Assembly (NCBI GenBank): GCA_907163375.1
Contig: CAJQUW010003584.1
Span: forward strand, 186,001 to 250,000
DNA length: 64,000 nt
From: Prostheceraeus crozeri
Lineage: Eukaryota; Platyhelminthes; Polycladida; Euryleptidae
Reading direction: 5' to 3'
Below the pieces are notes generated by a model that had not been told where the DNA came from, did not search any database, and saw nothing but the letters and a program-made list of their open reading frames with translations. This document shows, one piece after another, positions 1 to 10,980 of the stretch. Position numbers and translations under genes: made by a program. The number at the start of each line of letters is the position of its first letter. Positions within the stretch are counted from its first letter, which is position 1.

Positions 1-202
1 ATCAATTCTTCTTTCATGGCGTTGACTTACATGCGCATAAATATATTTGCCATTTGTATTGTAGTATTTCGTAACTTTCTCTTAGGTGTCAGGTGGTAAA
101 TCTATCATTAACTACTTCTAAACTAAATATTCTGTACTTGTATATTTTTGAAAATCAAGTTTTATATATTTGCCTTATATTGAGTGGGAAGCATTTTCTT
201 AC

Positions 203-319
203 CCGCAACGAAGGTAGCGATTTCGAAACTCCATTCTTCTAGACCGATTAAAAAGATGCCTGGAACCGCAAGTTTCGCAAATGGTTTCCAGTCACATAGC
301 ATGTCTCTATATTTAAAAC
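203..319 (-). CDS. MATE copy A, exon 9: TM7 with conserved glutamates
   Basis: The exon is 117 bp, phase 1 to phase 1, with acceptor CTTGCAG and donor GTAAGA. It encodes DWKPFAKLAVPGIFLIGLEE followed by WSFEIATFVAG. This matches the human TM7 segment LAIPSMLMLCMEWWAYEVG. Two glutamates line up with human E273 and E278, of which E273 is known to be needed for transport. Their retention suggests a working transporter. The gene continues to the left of the window. Confidence 0.94.
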
Positions 320-1480
320 CTGCAAGGACAAACACATATTGCATTCGGAAGAGACTGCAGTGAATGCATGCACAACACAAGCAGGCTAATATTAGGAGTA
401 TATATTTGTCAGTATGTCTGACTTTAATCAGACGTGATATTTCACAAAAATCATACCGAATGAGTTTAATAGAATGATGTCATTAGACTTGAACAATTGA
501 TGTACTACATTCTTCAGCATCTAAGCGCAGACGCCACGTTTAGTCCAAATGTTAGGAATCAGTAGTCATTTTTTTAACATGATAATGGCGCATGTAGGTG
601 ATGAAAGATAGCCTGAAAACGTATACCATGCCAAAATAAAAATAACTGCCATTTCACTAGATATCAGAAATCACCAAATATTAGGACCTGAATAGACAAC
701 ATGTCAGCATAGAAAGTTTACTGCACTATCTGATGAACAGCTGCAGACATCACCTTAATGCCAATTGGTATTTCACATTAGTAGTTCTTGATTTATTGGA
801 GAAAACACAGACTTTTTACACAACAATTCCATCAAGTTGCTACCTTTTCAATCATAATTTCAATGATTTTTCAAACATTAGTATACCGATTAATTTAGCA
901 CTGGAAATCTACGGCTTATTATGATGACAGCATCAAATGCCATTGGGCACTGGAAAAGTATCAAAAGTTTAAGATAATTTTAAAGAAAAGTTATGTTTTC
1001 CATGTACCAATGATCCGGGTTGTAAACTAGGCTGAACCGGTCGTACATTGCGCGATGTCATAATAATGGGGAACATTCATGACTGTATGTCCCTAACTTG
1101 AAAAGATTAATTTCAGATTTGAAATACTCAGTCAAAATTTGATTCAACCTACTTTGATATAATTGAATTGATCGTACGTGAGGTAAATATACATAATTTA
1201 AGTCATTCAAGACACTATAGCACTTTAGGGTGTAGTTCGGTCAATTTAAGAAACAGGTTTTATCACTGAAAATCAAAATGTTGAACCACTACGACGTTTT
1301 GCTGTCGCTTTTCCACTCATCTGCTCGCTAGCATCGTATGTCTGCAAACTCATGTCAAAGATGAATGATGACGTCACAGCTGCCAATTCAAGCTTACTGT
1401 GTAACTGAAAAACAACAGCGATCACGAGACAGGAGGTTCGCTGTGGTTGGCTGATGGAGGAAACCTGCAGCATACAAGCA
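320..1480. other. Intron sequence of MATE copy A, no gene seen
   Basis: This is the 3' part of the 10.7-kb intron between exons 8 and 9 of copy A. It is AT-rich and has only short open frames without recognisable protein similarity. I saw no clear repeat ends here. Confidence 0.6.
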
Positions 1481-1482
1481 AA

Positions 1483-2695
1483 CAAGTCTTTAAATGGTCC
1501 AAAAGCATATTCGAAGGTAACTACATTATTCTTGAATATAATAATAAGCTGTTTCAAAAGTACTGAGAACTCATGTGCATCTCAGCAAAATTTCAATCAA
1601 TTCTTTAAAAGTTTTAACCACATTCGAGTTCATATGTGACCCAAGAACGAAAGAGTTTTCAATCATAGATTTCTGATTACTGTTTCATAGATATCCATAA
1701 AGTATCAAAATTCCCTCGTGCAACGAATAATAATTATCACCTTTGGCCATCCTTTGGCTAATTGAAAAATAGACATTGCGATCAAACTTATGCTTATTGA
1801 GACTCAATCCTAGTCCAAGCTATGAATGTGGTGGTGTCACGTAGCTTCCTCCGCAGTTGATGACATTTCTACAGTGAATCATAAGACTGTCTACTTCACA
1901 TCGAAATCTGCTTTCATCGATGCTGTTAGAACACAAAAAATTAGCAAAAAAAAATTTGCAATTAGCAAGTTAGTAAAATTGCAAATCTCAAATTAACCCG
2001 GGCATGGCTGCGACTTTAAATAGGGAGTTATGTCGTGTTGAGAGATGTAAACTAGGCCTGCTGATGATTCCCGATATTGGATGAAATAGCAGCTATTCAG
2101 GTCTGTTTGCATTTTTCAACTGAGGATACAACTCAATATTTAATTATTCCATTTACATTGTGTTTACAAAAAGCAGCAATTATTTATTGTTTCAGGCGCA
2201 CTAACTTAAGCGATTTGCCAGTAGTGTGTTTATATAGATACTTAATGAATGCCTGTCGAAATTTCACTAACTTGCTAATTGCAAATCCTAAGTTGATATG
2301 TTTTTGACTTTTATCATGTACAGTGTATCATCACCAAATGTCTTTGATTTAAATTTCCTGTGAAATCCAATTCAAATTATTGAATGGCGGAAGAGTTTTC
2401 AATACATGAGATCTTAATTAGTGGTGATAATCATTATTCGTTGCACGAGGGAATTTTGATACTTTATGGATAGCTATGAAACAGTAATCAGAAATCTATG
2501 ATTCAAAACTTTTTCGTTCTTGGGTCACATGTGAACTAGAATGTGGTTAAAATTTCTAGAGAATTGATTGAATTTTCTCTGAGATACACATGAGTTTTCA
2601 GTACTTATGAAACAGCGTGTTATATCGAATGATAAGTGAATATATAGAAGCGTATATTTGGATCAAAATCATTGAAAATCATAATGTTCATTTAA
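1483..2695. repeat. Long inverted-repeat element (arms about 265 bp) with a nested MITE
   Basis: The stretch from about 1483 to 1745 is repeated as its reverse complement at about 2420-2695. Shared words include the run around ACTCATGTGCATCTCAG and the run TTCCCTCGTGCAACGAATAA. The arms differ by scattered substitutions, so this is an old foldback-type DNA element. The spacer holds a 333-bp MITE at 1954-2286. The right arm ends about where the 3' end of the neighbouring LINE begins. Confidence 0.8.
1954..2286. mobile_element. MITE with 26-bp terminal inverted repeats
   Basis: The left end reads ATTTGCAATTAGCAAGTTAG and continues TAAAAT. The right end gives the same 26 bases on the other strand with one mismatch. 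The element is 333 bp, carries no coding capacity and sits inside the spacer of the larger inverted repeat. A single copy of the same end, matching over about 33 bp, is at 13504. A related block lies at 48 kb. Confidence 0.75.
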
Positions 2696-2743
2696 AGAAT
2701 TGACAAATAAAAACCACTTAGTCACAAAGTCAATACATGGCAA

Positions 2744-3328
2744 TTACCTAGAATTTGAAACTTGAGAATTATACACATGACACATGGATGGTATAAACGA
2801 CTGCTGCAGTCTAGATGTAGCAGAGAAAGGATGGCTCAGACGTCCACTGGGAAGACGGTCCGGAATCAGCGAGTGCAAAACATGATCTTCAGAATGGAGA
2901 GCTTTTGTGAACAATTTTTGGCATTGCTTTGATTGAGCCTCATAAAAACTAGGCAGACAGTTCTCTTTACAAAGCTTGTTGCAAATAATGATATGGCAAC
3001 GACGTGTAAACATGTCTATTTTCTTACTATCTTTACATAGGAGGCTGCCGTAATATATTGGACAACCATAGCTGAGAGTCGGAAGTACAACTGACTGATA
3101 AATCTTGATCAGTTCGCTTTTTGGTAAAACAGCTTTCAATACCCGAAGTAAGTATAGCAGTTTGCTCGATTTCTTTAATCGCTCTTCAATGTGCCGAGAC
3201 CAAGAAAGTGATTTGTTGAGATGTATGCCAAGGATGTTGATGCATTCTTTTTGAGAAAATTGCACATGAAAATCACAACCATCACTGGTAAATTCTCCTT
3301 TTTTCAAAAGCATAAAAGCACTTATCAA
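2744..3328 (-). pseudogene. LINE ORF2, C-terminal part
   Basis: The piece contains INILGIHLNKSLSWSRHIEE and LIKIYQSVVLPTLSYGCPIY, the usual thumb and C-terminal segments after the YADD region of CR1/L2-like polymerases. It ends with a stop shortly before the presumed 3' untranslated end near 2700. No poly(A) or short tandem tail could be fixed with confidence. Confidence 0.8.
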
Positions 3329-3356
3329 AATTCAAAATGAACCCATTGCTACCAGT

Positions 3357-4613
3357 TCACGAAATGATTTGGTCTACCTCAGAACTACAAAGATGTGCGT
3401 TTTCATCGGTATGTGCTATACACGCGAAAATATCATCAGCATATTTGTAGATGGAATTGAAGGAATAAATAGTGTTCAATGTTGCGATGTAGACGCAGAA
3501 TATCGATGGGGAAAGCACAGCACCCTGAGGTATTCCTGACGTCACCCTTGTGAGACTGCTGTTACAACCATTGAACTGCGTGTACTGGTACCTGTTGTCC
3601 AAATAGCTGGAATACCATGAGACGAAACCACGAGGTATGTTGGTTTCGGTTAAACGTCTTAGCAGTAAGGGATGAGGGACTGTGTCAAACGCTTTAGCGG
3701 CATCAAGACTTATAACGGAAATCGCTTTGACGGATTTACTTTCCAACTTTTTGCAAATGTCATCATATAGTGAGATAACTTCACAAATGGCACCACTATC
3801 CCTACGAAACCCGAACTGATTAATTCCATAGTTTTCGTACAACGTGCAAGCTAGTCGATGGAAAAGAAGCTTTTCGAAAACTTTTGATGCTGCCGGCAGA
3901 ATGGATATTGGTCGAAAATCACGCAACGTTGGACTCTTGCATTTAGGAATTGGAGTAATTTGGGCTATTTTCCATTTTGATGGGAATGAGAGCGTAAGGA
4001 TGGAAGTGTTATACAGGTGACATAACGGATGAGCTAGATGTGAAGATGCAGCTTTAAGGAGTTTAGCAGGAACTCCGTCACATCCCACTCCCTTCGACTT
4101 TAGCTTTCTAAGCAGATCTTCAACTTCTTTTGGTTCGATTAATCGACACCAAGGAACCATGAATTCAGAGTGAGGTGCCGGTAAATCATCCATATTTTCA
4201 CTCCCGGTGAATATTGATGCAAAATAATCATTCAGGTCATTAGCGCTGACATCGATGCTAACTGAATTTTTCTTTGACTTAGTACGAAATGAATCTACTA
4301 CTTTCCACACATCGTTTTTACTTTCTAGTGCCTTCTTGCTCCAAAGACGTTTCGCCTTAAGTATCTCGTGCTTGGCTTTGTTTTTATAAAAATGATACAT
4401 TTTAAAATCCCTCTGCCTGTACGCATCCCATCTCTTTTGAATGATGTCCTTGGTAAGAGGCGTCATCCACGGTTTATCCTCATCTGTCATGTACACAGTT
4501 GACTTTGGTATAGCAGTCATGGCATAACTCATAAGTGCATAAAATACTTCAACTTTCATATCAATGTCATCCTGTGTAGAATACAAAATAGTCCAATCAA
4601 TTGAATCAAGCAC
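3357..4613 (-). pseudogene. LINE ORF2, reverse transcriptase part
   Basis: The 418-codon open piece carries the non-LTR reverse transcriptase core: FRPISILPAASKVFEKLL, then QFGFRRDSG, DAAKAFDTVPH, SGIPQGAVLSPSIF and YKYADDIF. The catalytic DD pair is intact. The frame is interrupted just after EVDQIIS, and the thumb and C-terminal region continue in the piece at 3328-2744. It is one part of a single ancestral ORF2. Confidence 0.87.
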
Positions 4614-5320
4614 GCTATCAAAAAATCCGAAATATGTTGCTCTCTGTAGTCATATAAAACAACAGGAGTTCTCGGAAAACCATTTGTCAAACCAGAACCC
4701 TTGATAAAAATCACATTATGGTCAGACGACGAAAGAGGTGGGAGCATGTCAGGCTCATGAAAATTGTCACAGTTTTCACTTTCTGTAAAAAATAAGTCCA
4801 AAATTGCAGTATGACGTGTAGGACACTTCACAATATTTTGCAAATCGTGGAAATTTTCCAGCAAACTTGTATTGATTCTATTAAAATCACCACATAAAGC
4901 TGTTTTACAGTTCGGATGGAGAAGCTTTATATCGTCGATAGAGTCCGACAGATATTTTATTATTGAGTCACACATCTCCACCTTTAGTGCGGGAGGAATA
5001 TAGCAAGCAGAAAAATACCATTCACTATTCAAAATGAACTGAATACAGTTAATAGGACATGGCTTGCTGATACTACGGTCAATGTAATGAAGATTAAATT
5101 TTCTATTCACCCAGGCAATAACTCCTCCTCCGTTTCGATTTAGGCGGTCATCACGCAAGATAACATAGCCGGGCAGGCTAAACATTTCATCTGCAAAATT
5201 TGAATTCAACCATGATTCCGTCCCAATTATAACATCTGGTTTCAAAAGCGAGGCATGAAGACATAATTCGTCAAACTTGTATACTATAGATCGGGCATTT
5301 GTCATCAAAACGCTAGGCAC
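4556..5320 (-). pseudogene. LINE ORF2, endonuclease part
   Basis: The reading starts MPSVLMTNARSIVYKFDEL, though the frame is open further upstream. It shows the APE-type endonuclease motifs in order: NARS, TESWLN, RNGGGVIAW, ALCGDFN and SSSDHNVIF. All expected catalytic residues of this fold are seen (N, E, D/N and the final D-H). The frame is lost near 4613-4556, where the reverse transcriptase part continues in another frame. In a live element this protein nicks target DNA to prime reverse transcription. Confidence 0.82.
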
Positions 5321-5391
5321 GTTGTCTTTCAGTATAATTTTGGAATTATCTTGATCACTCTTAGAGATTTTACAATGATGGCTTAAAAACT

Positions 5392-6117
5392 TTAATGAAA
5401 ATTCTTGATCTCTGACCGATTTATTACTGAGCCACGATAAATAACAGAGTCTTTATCACCATTTTTCTTTCTTTCTTTCAATTCATCTCTAAGTGCTTTC
5501 ATTTTGTGTTGCTGAATCAGGGATAGGTCTTGGTTTACAAAAATATCCTTGAATCTGCCGTTTCTTAAATTTTTTGCTTTGCTCAATACGTCGCGTTTGT
5601 CACTGACTTTTTCAAACTCAACTTTTAACAGCCGATTTCGACCATTTGTAGCTTTTCCAATTCGTCGAACTTGTTTTATTCTTATATCTGGAAGCTGCAT
5701 TTCACAAAGAATTTCGTTGCACCTTTCAACATCCTGTTCGTTACGCTCAACAACAGATCCATCACTACATTCTACGAGACCACTTATGACTACGTTCTTT
5801 TTCCTCATCTGAATCTGCTGAAATTCATCCAATACTTCATCAAATGTCCTGCTTGATTTATCTGCCAATTCAGAAATGTCCGCGTTTACTTGTTTGACTT
5901 TAAGGTCGAGAAGATGTACATCTGCTTTCACATTATACAAGGCAGATTCAATCGAAGATACACGATCAGTGAGGACAAGAATTGACTGATTTAACGCATC
6001 AATCTTTGCTTCAAAAAAAGACAGAATGTCTTTCTTAAATGATTCCAAACACTGTTTCAACCCATTATTCGTGACAGCAGCATCACTTTTCCCTTGTGTC
6101 ATTCGAGCAGGAGTCAT
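5392..6117 (-). CDS. LINE ORF1 protein (coiled coil, nucleic-acid-binding)
   Basis: The open frame is 241 codons and begins MTPARMTQGK. Residues about 25-110 are rich in heptad-like L/I/V spacing and predict a coiled coil. Residues about 105-200 contain KKNVVISGLVE and, further on, VRRIGKATNGRNRLLKVEF. Together with FVNQDLS this is the usual ORF1 layout of Jockey-superfamily and Tx1-like LINEs. The family role is binding the element RNA as a chaperone. The frame is still open, so ORF1 has decayed less visibly than ORF2. The ATG sits 45 bases after a tRNA-like region. Confidence 0.8.
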   Translation of the reverse strand: MTPARMTQGKSDAAVTNNGLKQCLESFKKDILSFFEAKIDALNQSILVLTDRVSSIESALYNVKADVHLLDLKVKQVNADISELADKSSRTFDEVLDEFQQIQMRKKNVVISGLVECSDGSVVERNEQDVERCNEILCEMQLPDIRIKQVRRIGKATNGRNRLLKVEFEKVSDKRDVLSKAKNLRNGRFKDIFVNQDLSLIQQHKMKALRDELKERKKNGDKDSVIYRGSVINRSEIKNFH

Positions 6118-6132
6118 AATTCAAAAAAATGA

Positions 6133-6225
6133 AAATAGACTGACGTGCAAACGCGGAATCGAACACAAACCTCAGAGATCTCAAGTCCACCACGCAGACC
6201 AATTGACCACCGACACGACAGAAAT
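6133..6225 (-). repeat. tRNA-like sequence directly upstream of LINE ORF1
   Basis: Read on the minus strand this has an A-box-like GTGGTCAATTGGTCTGCG, then GTGGACTTGAGATC, then a B-box-like TGTTCGATTCC. The spacing resembles a class II tRNA such as Ser(UGA), where GCGTTGGACTTGAAATCC occurs at that place. The T-arm pairs poorly and there is no good acceptor stem, so it is not a working tRNA. It ends about 45 bases before the ORF1 ATG at 6117. It may be a tRNA-derived SINE head or an internal Pol III-like promoter of the LINE. Confidence 0.6.
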
Positions 6226-6299
6226 ATCAAAAGTGTCACCGGTAGATATTCTTTGTGAAATGTCTGGAGATTCGTGAAGCGTGGATTACAGTTCACGAT

Positions 6300-7660
6300 T
6301 TGACTCTTGCCAATGTCACAAAACAGAGGTTCAAAAGCGCAAAAGTGGGGAATAACGTATCACTGCGTAGTCCCACGACGAAAATTTTTACATCAATCGC
6401 GAGGAAATCAGATGACGAATCTGATGATATGAAACACTTCTCTCGGAATGTCCTGGGTCACAAGATATCAAGCACCATGTAAATCAACGATGAGACAGAT
6501 AGAAAATACCACCGCACTGCACAGTCGATAGCTGTTAAGTGTTAAGTTAATACATGCGTTTGATCACGATGCAATACATGCACTCTTACGGAAAGCACAA
6601 TACGACACTGATTATGAATTGAGACCTGAGTTCGCTGTTTTTTAGCTGTCGAATTCTAAAATGTACAGTTACTACAAGTGTCAGAATTCAAAAGCATGTG
6701 ATAATTACAAGAAAGACGCCGGTGCTGCAATTAAATTCTGGAAGTCTTTTGATTATTTGGAAAATCGAAAGTTAGACGAACTAGAGCAGTTGGCTGGATT
6801 GGTTATCTTCCTTTAGTAATGCATCCCACAGAAACTATAAAAATGCACACCCAATCCATCGGTAAAAATTTCAACTTCGACTGGCGAATGAATTGACAGT
6901 TCCGTTTCTAATTTTGTCCGAATTTTATTCAATTTTCTGAGAACATTTGTTTTTTTTGAAAGGGAAGATTTTAACCAATTAGCGTTTTTTTTCAAGCATG
7001 GTGCAGCCTCCTTATTCAAGCAGAATAAAAGGTGCATGATTTAACATCGTGTTTCTTAGATTTTCTACTTCATCTATTTATTTGAAATGTTCAAAACGCA
7101 CAATACTGTGACTAGTCGGTTCAAAATGAACTCGGCCAATGCTATTACACCATACGCCTTCTGTCTTTTGTCTTTCTGAAGAGAAGCCAAGCTCTTTAGG
7201 ATCGTCCCTTTTGTTTGTACACTTGCGTTCACAGAATTGTTCTATTTGACGTGTTCAGAAACACACACAATTGACTTCCTTTTCATTCTCTCCCTGTGTG
7301 TTGATCGACTTACGCATAGCTGATTCGTCACGAAGCATGCTAACATTGGCTCATCGGCTGCACCTCATTCGGTCGTTTCCCAAGAAGTCGCTCCTTTGTC
7401 TTGATTACATAATATTAACGGTCAAATTTCAACGACTGCCCTTCCCATTCAGTTTCTATAAACGTGCCACTCAATCGCTTCGATGATAGAATGATTGATG
7501 ACAGCTCATTTGACGAAGTTTGACTGCAATAGTACGTCTAAAGGTGTTAAATAACAAAACATTTTGATATTTTGATGAAGTTACAGGATCAAATATCATT
7601 GATAGCGATGAGCTGTCAGTGTTGGATATTATCCAATTAATGTTTGCAATGTATGCAATA
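6300..7660. other. No gene seen; flank of LINE and MULE
   Basis: Only short unrelated open frames occur here. This may contain the 5' part of the MULE that follows, but I could not define its terminal inverted repeat. Confidence 0.45.
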
Positions 7661-7728
7661 TACTTCAAATGAAGTTGAAGAAAAATCATAATAATCTAAA
7701 CTTCTTAACGCCACCTACGAAATACACC

Positions 7729-9469
7729 ATGAATTTCGAATACATCGAGAGTCGAAAAGGTGCTCGCTTAATTTACTTTGAAGGCTATCTTTTCAAGAAA
7801 AGCAAAGTCAACCAAAATGGCGATATTGTATGTGTTTGTCGACGATCGTCATGTAAAGTCCGTGGAAAAATATCGTCCGATAAGTTCATGAAAACCTCGA
7901 CGTTTGATCATGAACATGCCTGTGAAGTGGAAGAAGTTGAGGTGATGAAAAGCCGCAACGCAGCCATCAAAAGTGCTGTTGAGCAGCCAACAACGTCGAT
8001 GAAGAGACTATACTCCGTGGCTTTTTCAGGCGAGCTAGACAACGATGCAATCATACCTCATTCAAATCATTGAAGTCATCGATGTACAGGAATCGTGCAG
8101 AACGCCCTCCGAAGCAACCCAGAACATTGGAAGAAATGAATCTTTCAGGAGAGTGGAGACTTACGAAATCAGACGCTGATTTCTTGCAAATCGACGATGG
8201 TGATCAGAACAGGATTTTGGTGTTTTTCACTATTCCTTTTCTGCGCATCATGACTACAGCAACAGACATTTACATGGATGGGACATTTCATGTTGCGGCA
8301 AACTTGTTTTACCAAGTTTATATAATCAACGCCTAAGTCTTCAAAAGCATGATCCCGATTTGTTACGCGTTGCTACCCGACAAGTCTGAGGAAACCTACA
8401 AGAGACTGTTAAAGATGATTATACAGAAGGCATCATCACACTATAATCTTGAAATACGACCGTCTGTAATTCAAGTTGACTTTGAAAAGCGGTATTAAAC
8501 ACTATTGAGCACTGCTTTCCGCAATCGTCATTCGTGGATGTTATTTTCATTACACGCAATCTATTTGGCGTGGAGTACAGCGCTACGGACTTACAACGAG
8601 CTATCGAGAAGACAAAAATGTAAGAGAGGTGGTTCGCCGAGCCCTGGGATTGCCATTCCTTCTCACAGATAGAATCGACGAAGTATGGGAACAGGTTATT
8701 GCTGAGTGTCCCGAAAATTGTCAAGAGTTCGTCCACTATGTAGCCAGCACTTATGTGGATGATATCGAGGCCATGTTCTCTCGGGAGATCTGGTGTCATC
8801 TTTATAATGACAGCGGTATACGGACGAACAACGCTCTTGAAAGCCGAAATGGAAAACTACGAAATGTAAGTCGAAATGTATGTAATTTATTACTTGTATT
8901 CAGTAGAAACATGTCATTGCGACCGTTTCACAAAATGTTTCAAGTAGATGAGAGATATCTTACCTTAATAACATTTTATGAAGGATTTGTAGTAAATTCG
9001 CTGAGATTCAGCTTTGTATTCTGCACTGTCAAGCTATGTTACCTTAGTTTTTCGTAGGCCTATTATAACTATGTATTGTTTATACACAACAGCTTTCTCA
9101 ACAGATGTTTGATACCCGACTGTAATGCTTTATCATTGATAGTCATATTGATTAACATGTTATAGGCCTATATGAATATCAAGTTACATATCATATCATA
9201 AAATTATTTTGACTTTTGATTATTTGCAGATTTTCCATCGACACCAAAATATCTACCGATTTATTGAATGCCTGAAGGAGGTTCAGGCAGAGGAGGAGGC
9301 GAATGTGCGCATGCTTCGCTCTGGCATTTCGCCCTCAAGACATAGAAGGAGGTACACAAAGGCAACATCGCGGTTGCAGCGCCTGAAGGCCAATTTCCTG
9401 GCTGGAGAGCTCAGCGCTTGGGACTACTGTGGATACAGCAGTACAGTATCGTGTTCACAAAAGAAGTAA
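7729..9469 (+). pseudogene. MULE (Mutator-like) transposase with N-terminal FLYWCH finger
   Basis: The product would be a Mutator-like transposase of the type linked to FLYWCH zinc fingers in invertebrates. The N-terminal part has YLFKKSKVNQNGDIVCVCRR with the Cys/His finger pattern. It is followed by the transposase start IYMDGTFHVAANLFYQVYII, the block YALLPDKSEETYKRLLKM, FHYTQSIWRGVQRYG, then RTNNALESRNGKLRN, and finally NIYRFIECLKEVQAEEEANV and GELSAWDYCGY. The reading changes frame near 8055 and around 8500-8620, and has a stop at about 8334. A spliceosomal-type intron (8866-9229, GTAAGT to TTTGCAG) joins KLRN to IFHRHQ in phase. An AATAAA lies at about 9489. The copy is dead but well preserved. 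Confidence 0.85.
8866..9229 (+). other. Intron inside the MULE transposase
   Basis: The donor GTAAGT follows AAT at 8865 and the acceptor TTTGCAG precedes 9230. Removing 364 bases joins two conserved blocks of the transposase in the same frame. The intron is AT-rich and carries TAGGCCTA at both 9055 and 9164. Confidence 0.75.
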
Positions 9470-9761
9470 ATTTAAAATTCTTTTATTCAATAAATGTGTT
9501 ATGCGATACTAATTTCGTGTTTTGAATTTTTTATCTGGAATACTGGAAAGACTTTAATGGTTTAAATATGATGAACGTAACAATAGTTTCTTACAAAAAA
9601 GGGTATACTATCAAAAGAATCTCATCATCTCGGTACACCTTCATGCTGAGCAATAACAGTGATAAGCGCGTAGAAAGAACATAGGAGAGATAATGCGATA
9701 ACACTCAGTACAGCATGACACCAATTAGGAAAAGGGGACTGAATGAAACTTCTGAAACTTG

Positions 9762-9832
9762 GGGTGACGGAGTGGGAAGAGACTCGGTAGGAAGAGACGG
9801 ACTAGGAAGGGACTGAGTGGGAAGCGATCAAG
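9762..9832. repeat. Purine-rich minisatellite, about 15-bp unit, 4 copies
   Basis: Imperfect tandem units resemble GGAGTGGGAAGAGACT, with about four copies on the plus strand. Nearly all bases are purines apart from the CT/CG at unit ends. No gene is nearby. Confidence 0.6.
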
Positions 9833-9835
9833 TGA

Positions 9836-10490
9836 GATGTCACCGGCTCATCAGATCACTCGCAGATATAACGTTATTACGTCCCCTTAAGTTGATGATT
9901 GTGGTTAAATGAGGCATCAGATAAGCGTCTAAGTCAGCAAGATTGACTAGAAGGACTTAAAGGACTCGAAAGGAGACGAAAGCAGTTGGTCATCTTGCTG
10001 ATGAGCACCTTGTACGAGTATATATATTCTTGTATATATTTGTTTAGGTGTTGTTTTGTCCAGTTTTATTTTTATATTTTCGTTCTTGTCTTTGAGAACT
10101 TTTGAGAATCCGTATGTCCAGCCCGGTGAACGCTTAATGAGTCCTTTTCAGGACTAACCTACATCTTTATATGCAAATAATTTTTATATTTTATTATATG
10201 TGTTATCCGCACGCTAGCGGATTTAAGTTACAATAGGCATACAATAAAGTAGCTATTGAGACAAGGTTGAAAATTAGACCAAACTACACCTTTAAATATT
10301 TGAATTTGATGTCTAGTCAGTCAACCCATCGATCGATTACTTCTGTAACTGTTTCATTGCTAAGTCTAACATTTGAACTGCCATAATCCCTGATTGGCAC
10401 AGGTTGCATTAATTAAATAAAAACCGTTTTGCCGATCGTTCTACAGAAATCAAAGCTAATTCGTTAGGGAAATATCAACTGTTGTTTAAG
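9836..10490. other. No gene seen
   Basis: AT-rich intron sequence of MATE copy A with short TATA-rich runs near 10020-10060. No coding similarity and no clear repeat ends were seen. Confidence 0.5.
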
Positions 10491-10499
10491 AAGAATTCA

Positions 10500-10980
10500 A
10501 AATTCACATTATTAATAGGTTGAAATGAAGTAAACGATAGATCAAATTGCCGTGCAAAAAGATGTGCGACTGGCAGGATTCGAACCTATGACCCCAGGTC
10601 ATGTAAACATGTGCTCTACCAAACGAGCCACGAGCCGCATACATGCGACTGGGTCAATTGGCAGGATCAAACCATCACCACCACACATCAATTGTTATAG
10701 CAGTTATGATCAATGAATACTATCTCGTCACAATGGTAACTGCCGACATTTAGGCAAGTAGCTGGGGATCGATTGTCCACCAAAGCAATTAAACAATGTC
10801 GCAAAAAAATGCAATTAACAATAGAGTGAAATAAAATAAACTTTGGATCAAATTGCCATGCAAAAGATGAGCGGCAGGCCGGAGTCGAACCTACCACCCA
10901 GATAAAAACTAGACCTGTGCTCTACCAACCGAGCTAGGAATCTATTCCATGCGACTGTGTCAATTGGCAGATTGTATGCA
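10500..10980 (-). repeat. Two tandem tRNA-derived repeats (SINE-like)
   Basis: On the minus strand two related units lie about 300 bp apart. The first (about 10565-10655) has GGCTCGTTTGGTAGAGCA and GGTTCGAATCCTGCCA. The second (about 10868-10965) has AGCTCGGTTGGTAGAGCA and GGTTCGACTCCGGCC. Both are preceded by a shared leader containing CCAATTGAC and GTCGCATG. The pieces downstream also match (GATCAAATTGCC). A- and B-boxes are good but the anticodon and acceptor stems are not, so these are SINE units or tRNA pseudogenes duplicated in tandem. Confidence 0.75.

Larger units (their letters stand above)
2700..6225 (-). mobile_element. Broken LINE with two ORFs, Jockey superfamily (CR1/L2/Crack-like)
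   Basis: On the minus strand an ORF1 (6117-5392) is followed by an ORF2 with an APE-type endonuclease and a reverse transcriptase (about 5330-2744). The order, the two-ORF layout and motifs such as FRPISILPAASKVFEKLL and YADD place it in the CR1/L2/Crack group. The exact clade needs a tree. ORF2 is cut into three open pieces by at least two lesions, near 4556-4613 and near 3340, so the copy is dead. A tRNA-like sequence lies directly 5' of ORF1. The element lies inside the large intron of MATE copy A, in the same orientation as the gene. Confidence 0.85.

Noticed and set aside
10560-10655. A functional tRNA gene on the minus strand
   Set aside because: A- and B-boxes are good, but the anticodon and acceptor stems do not pair, and a related tandem copy with a shared leader shows it is a repeat.
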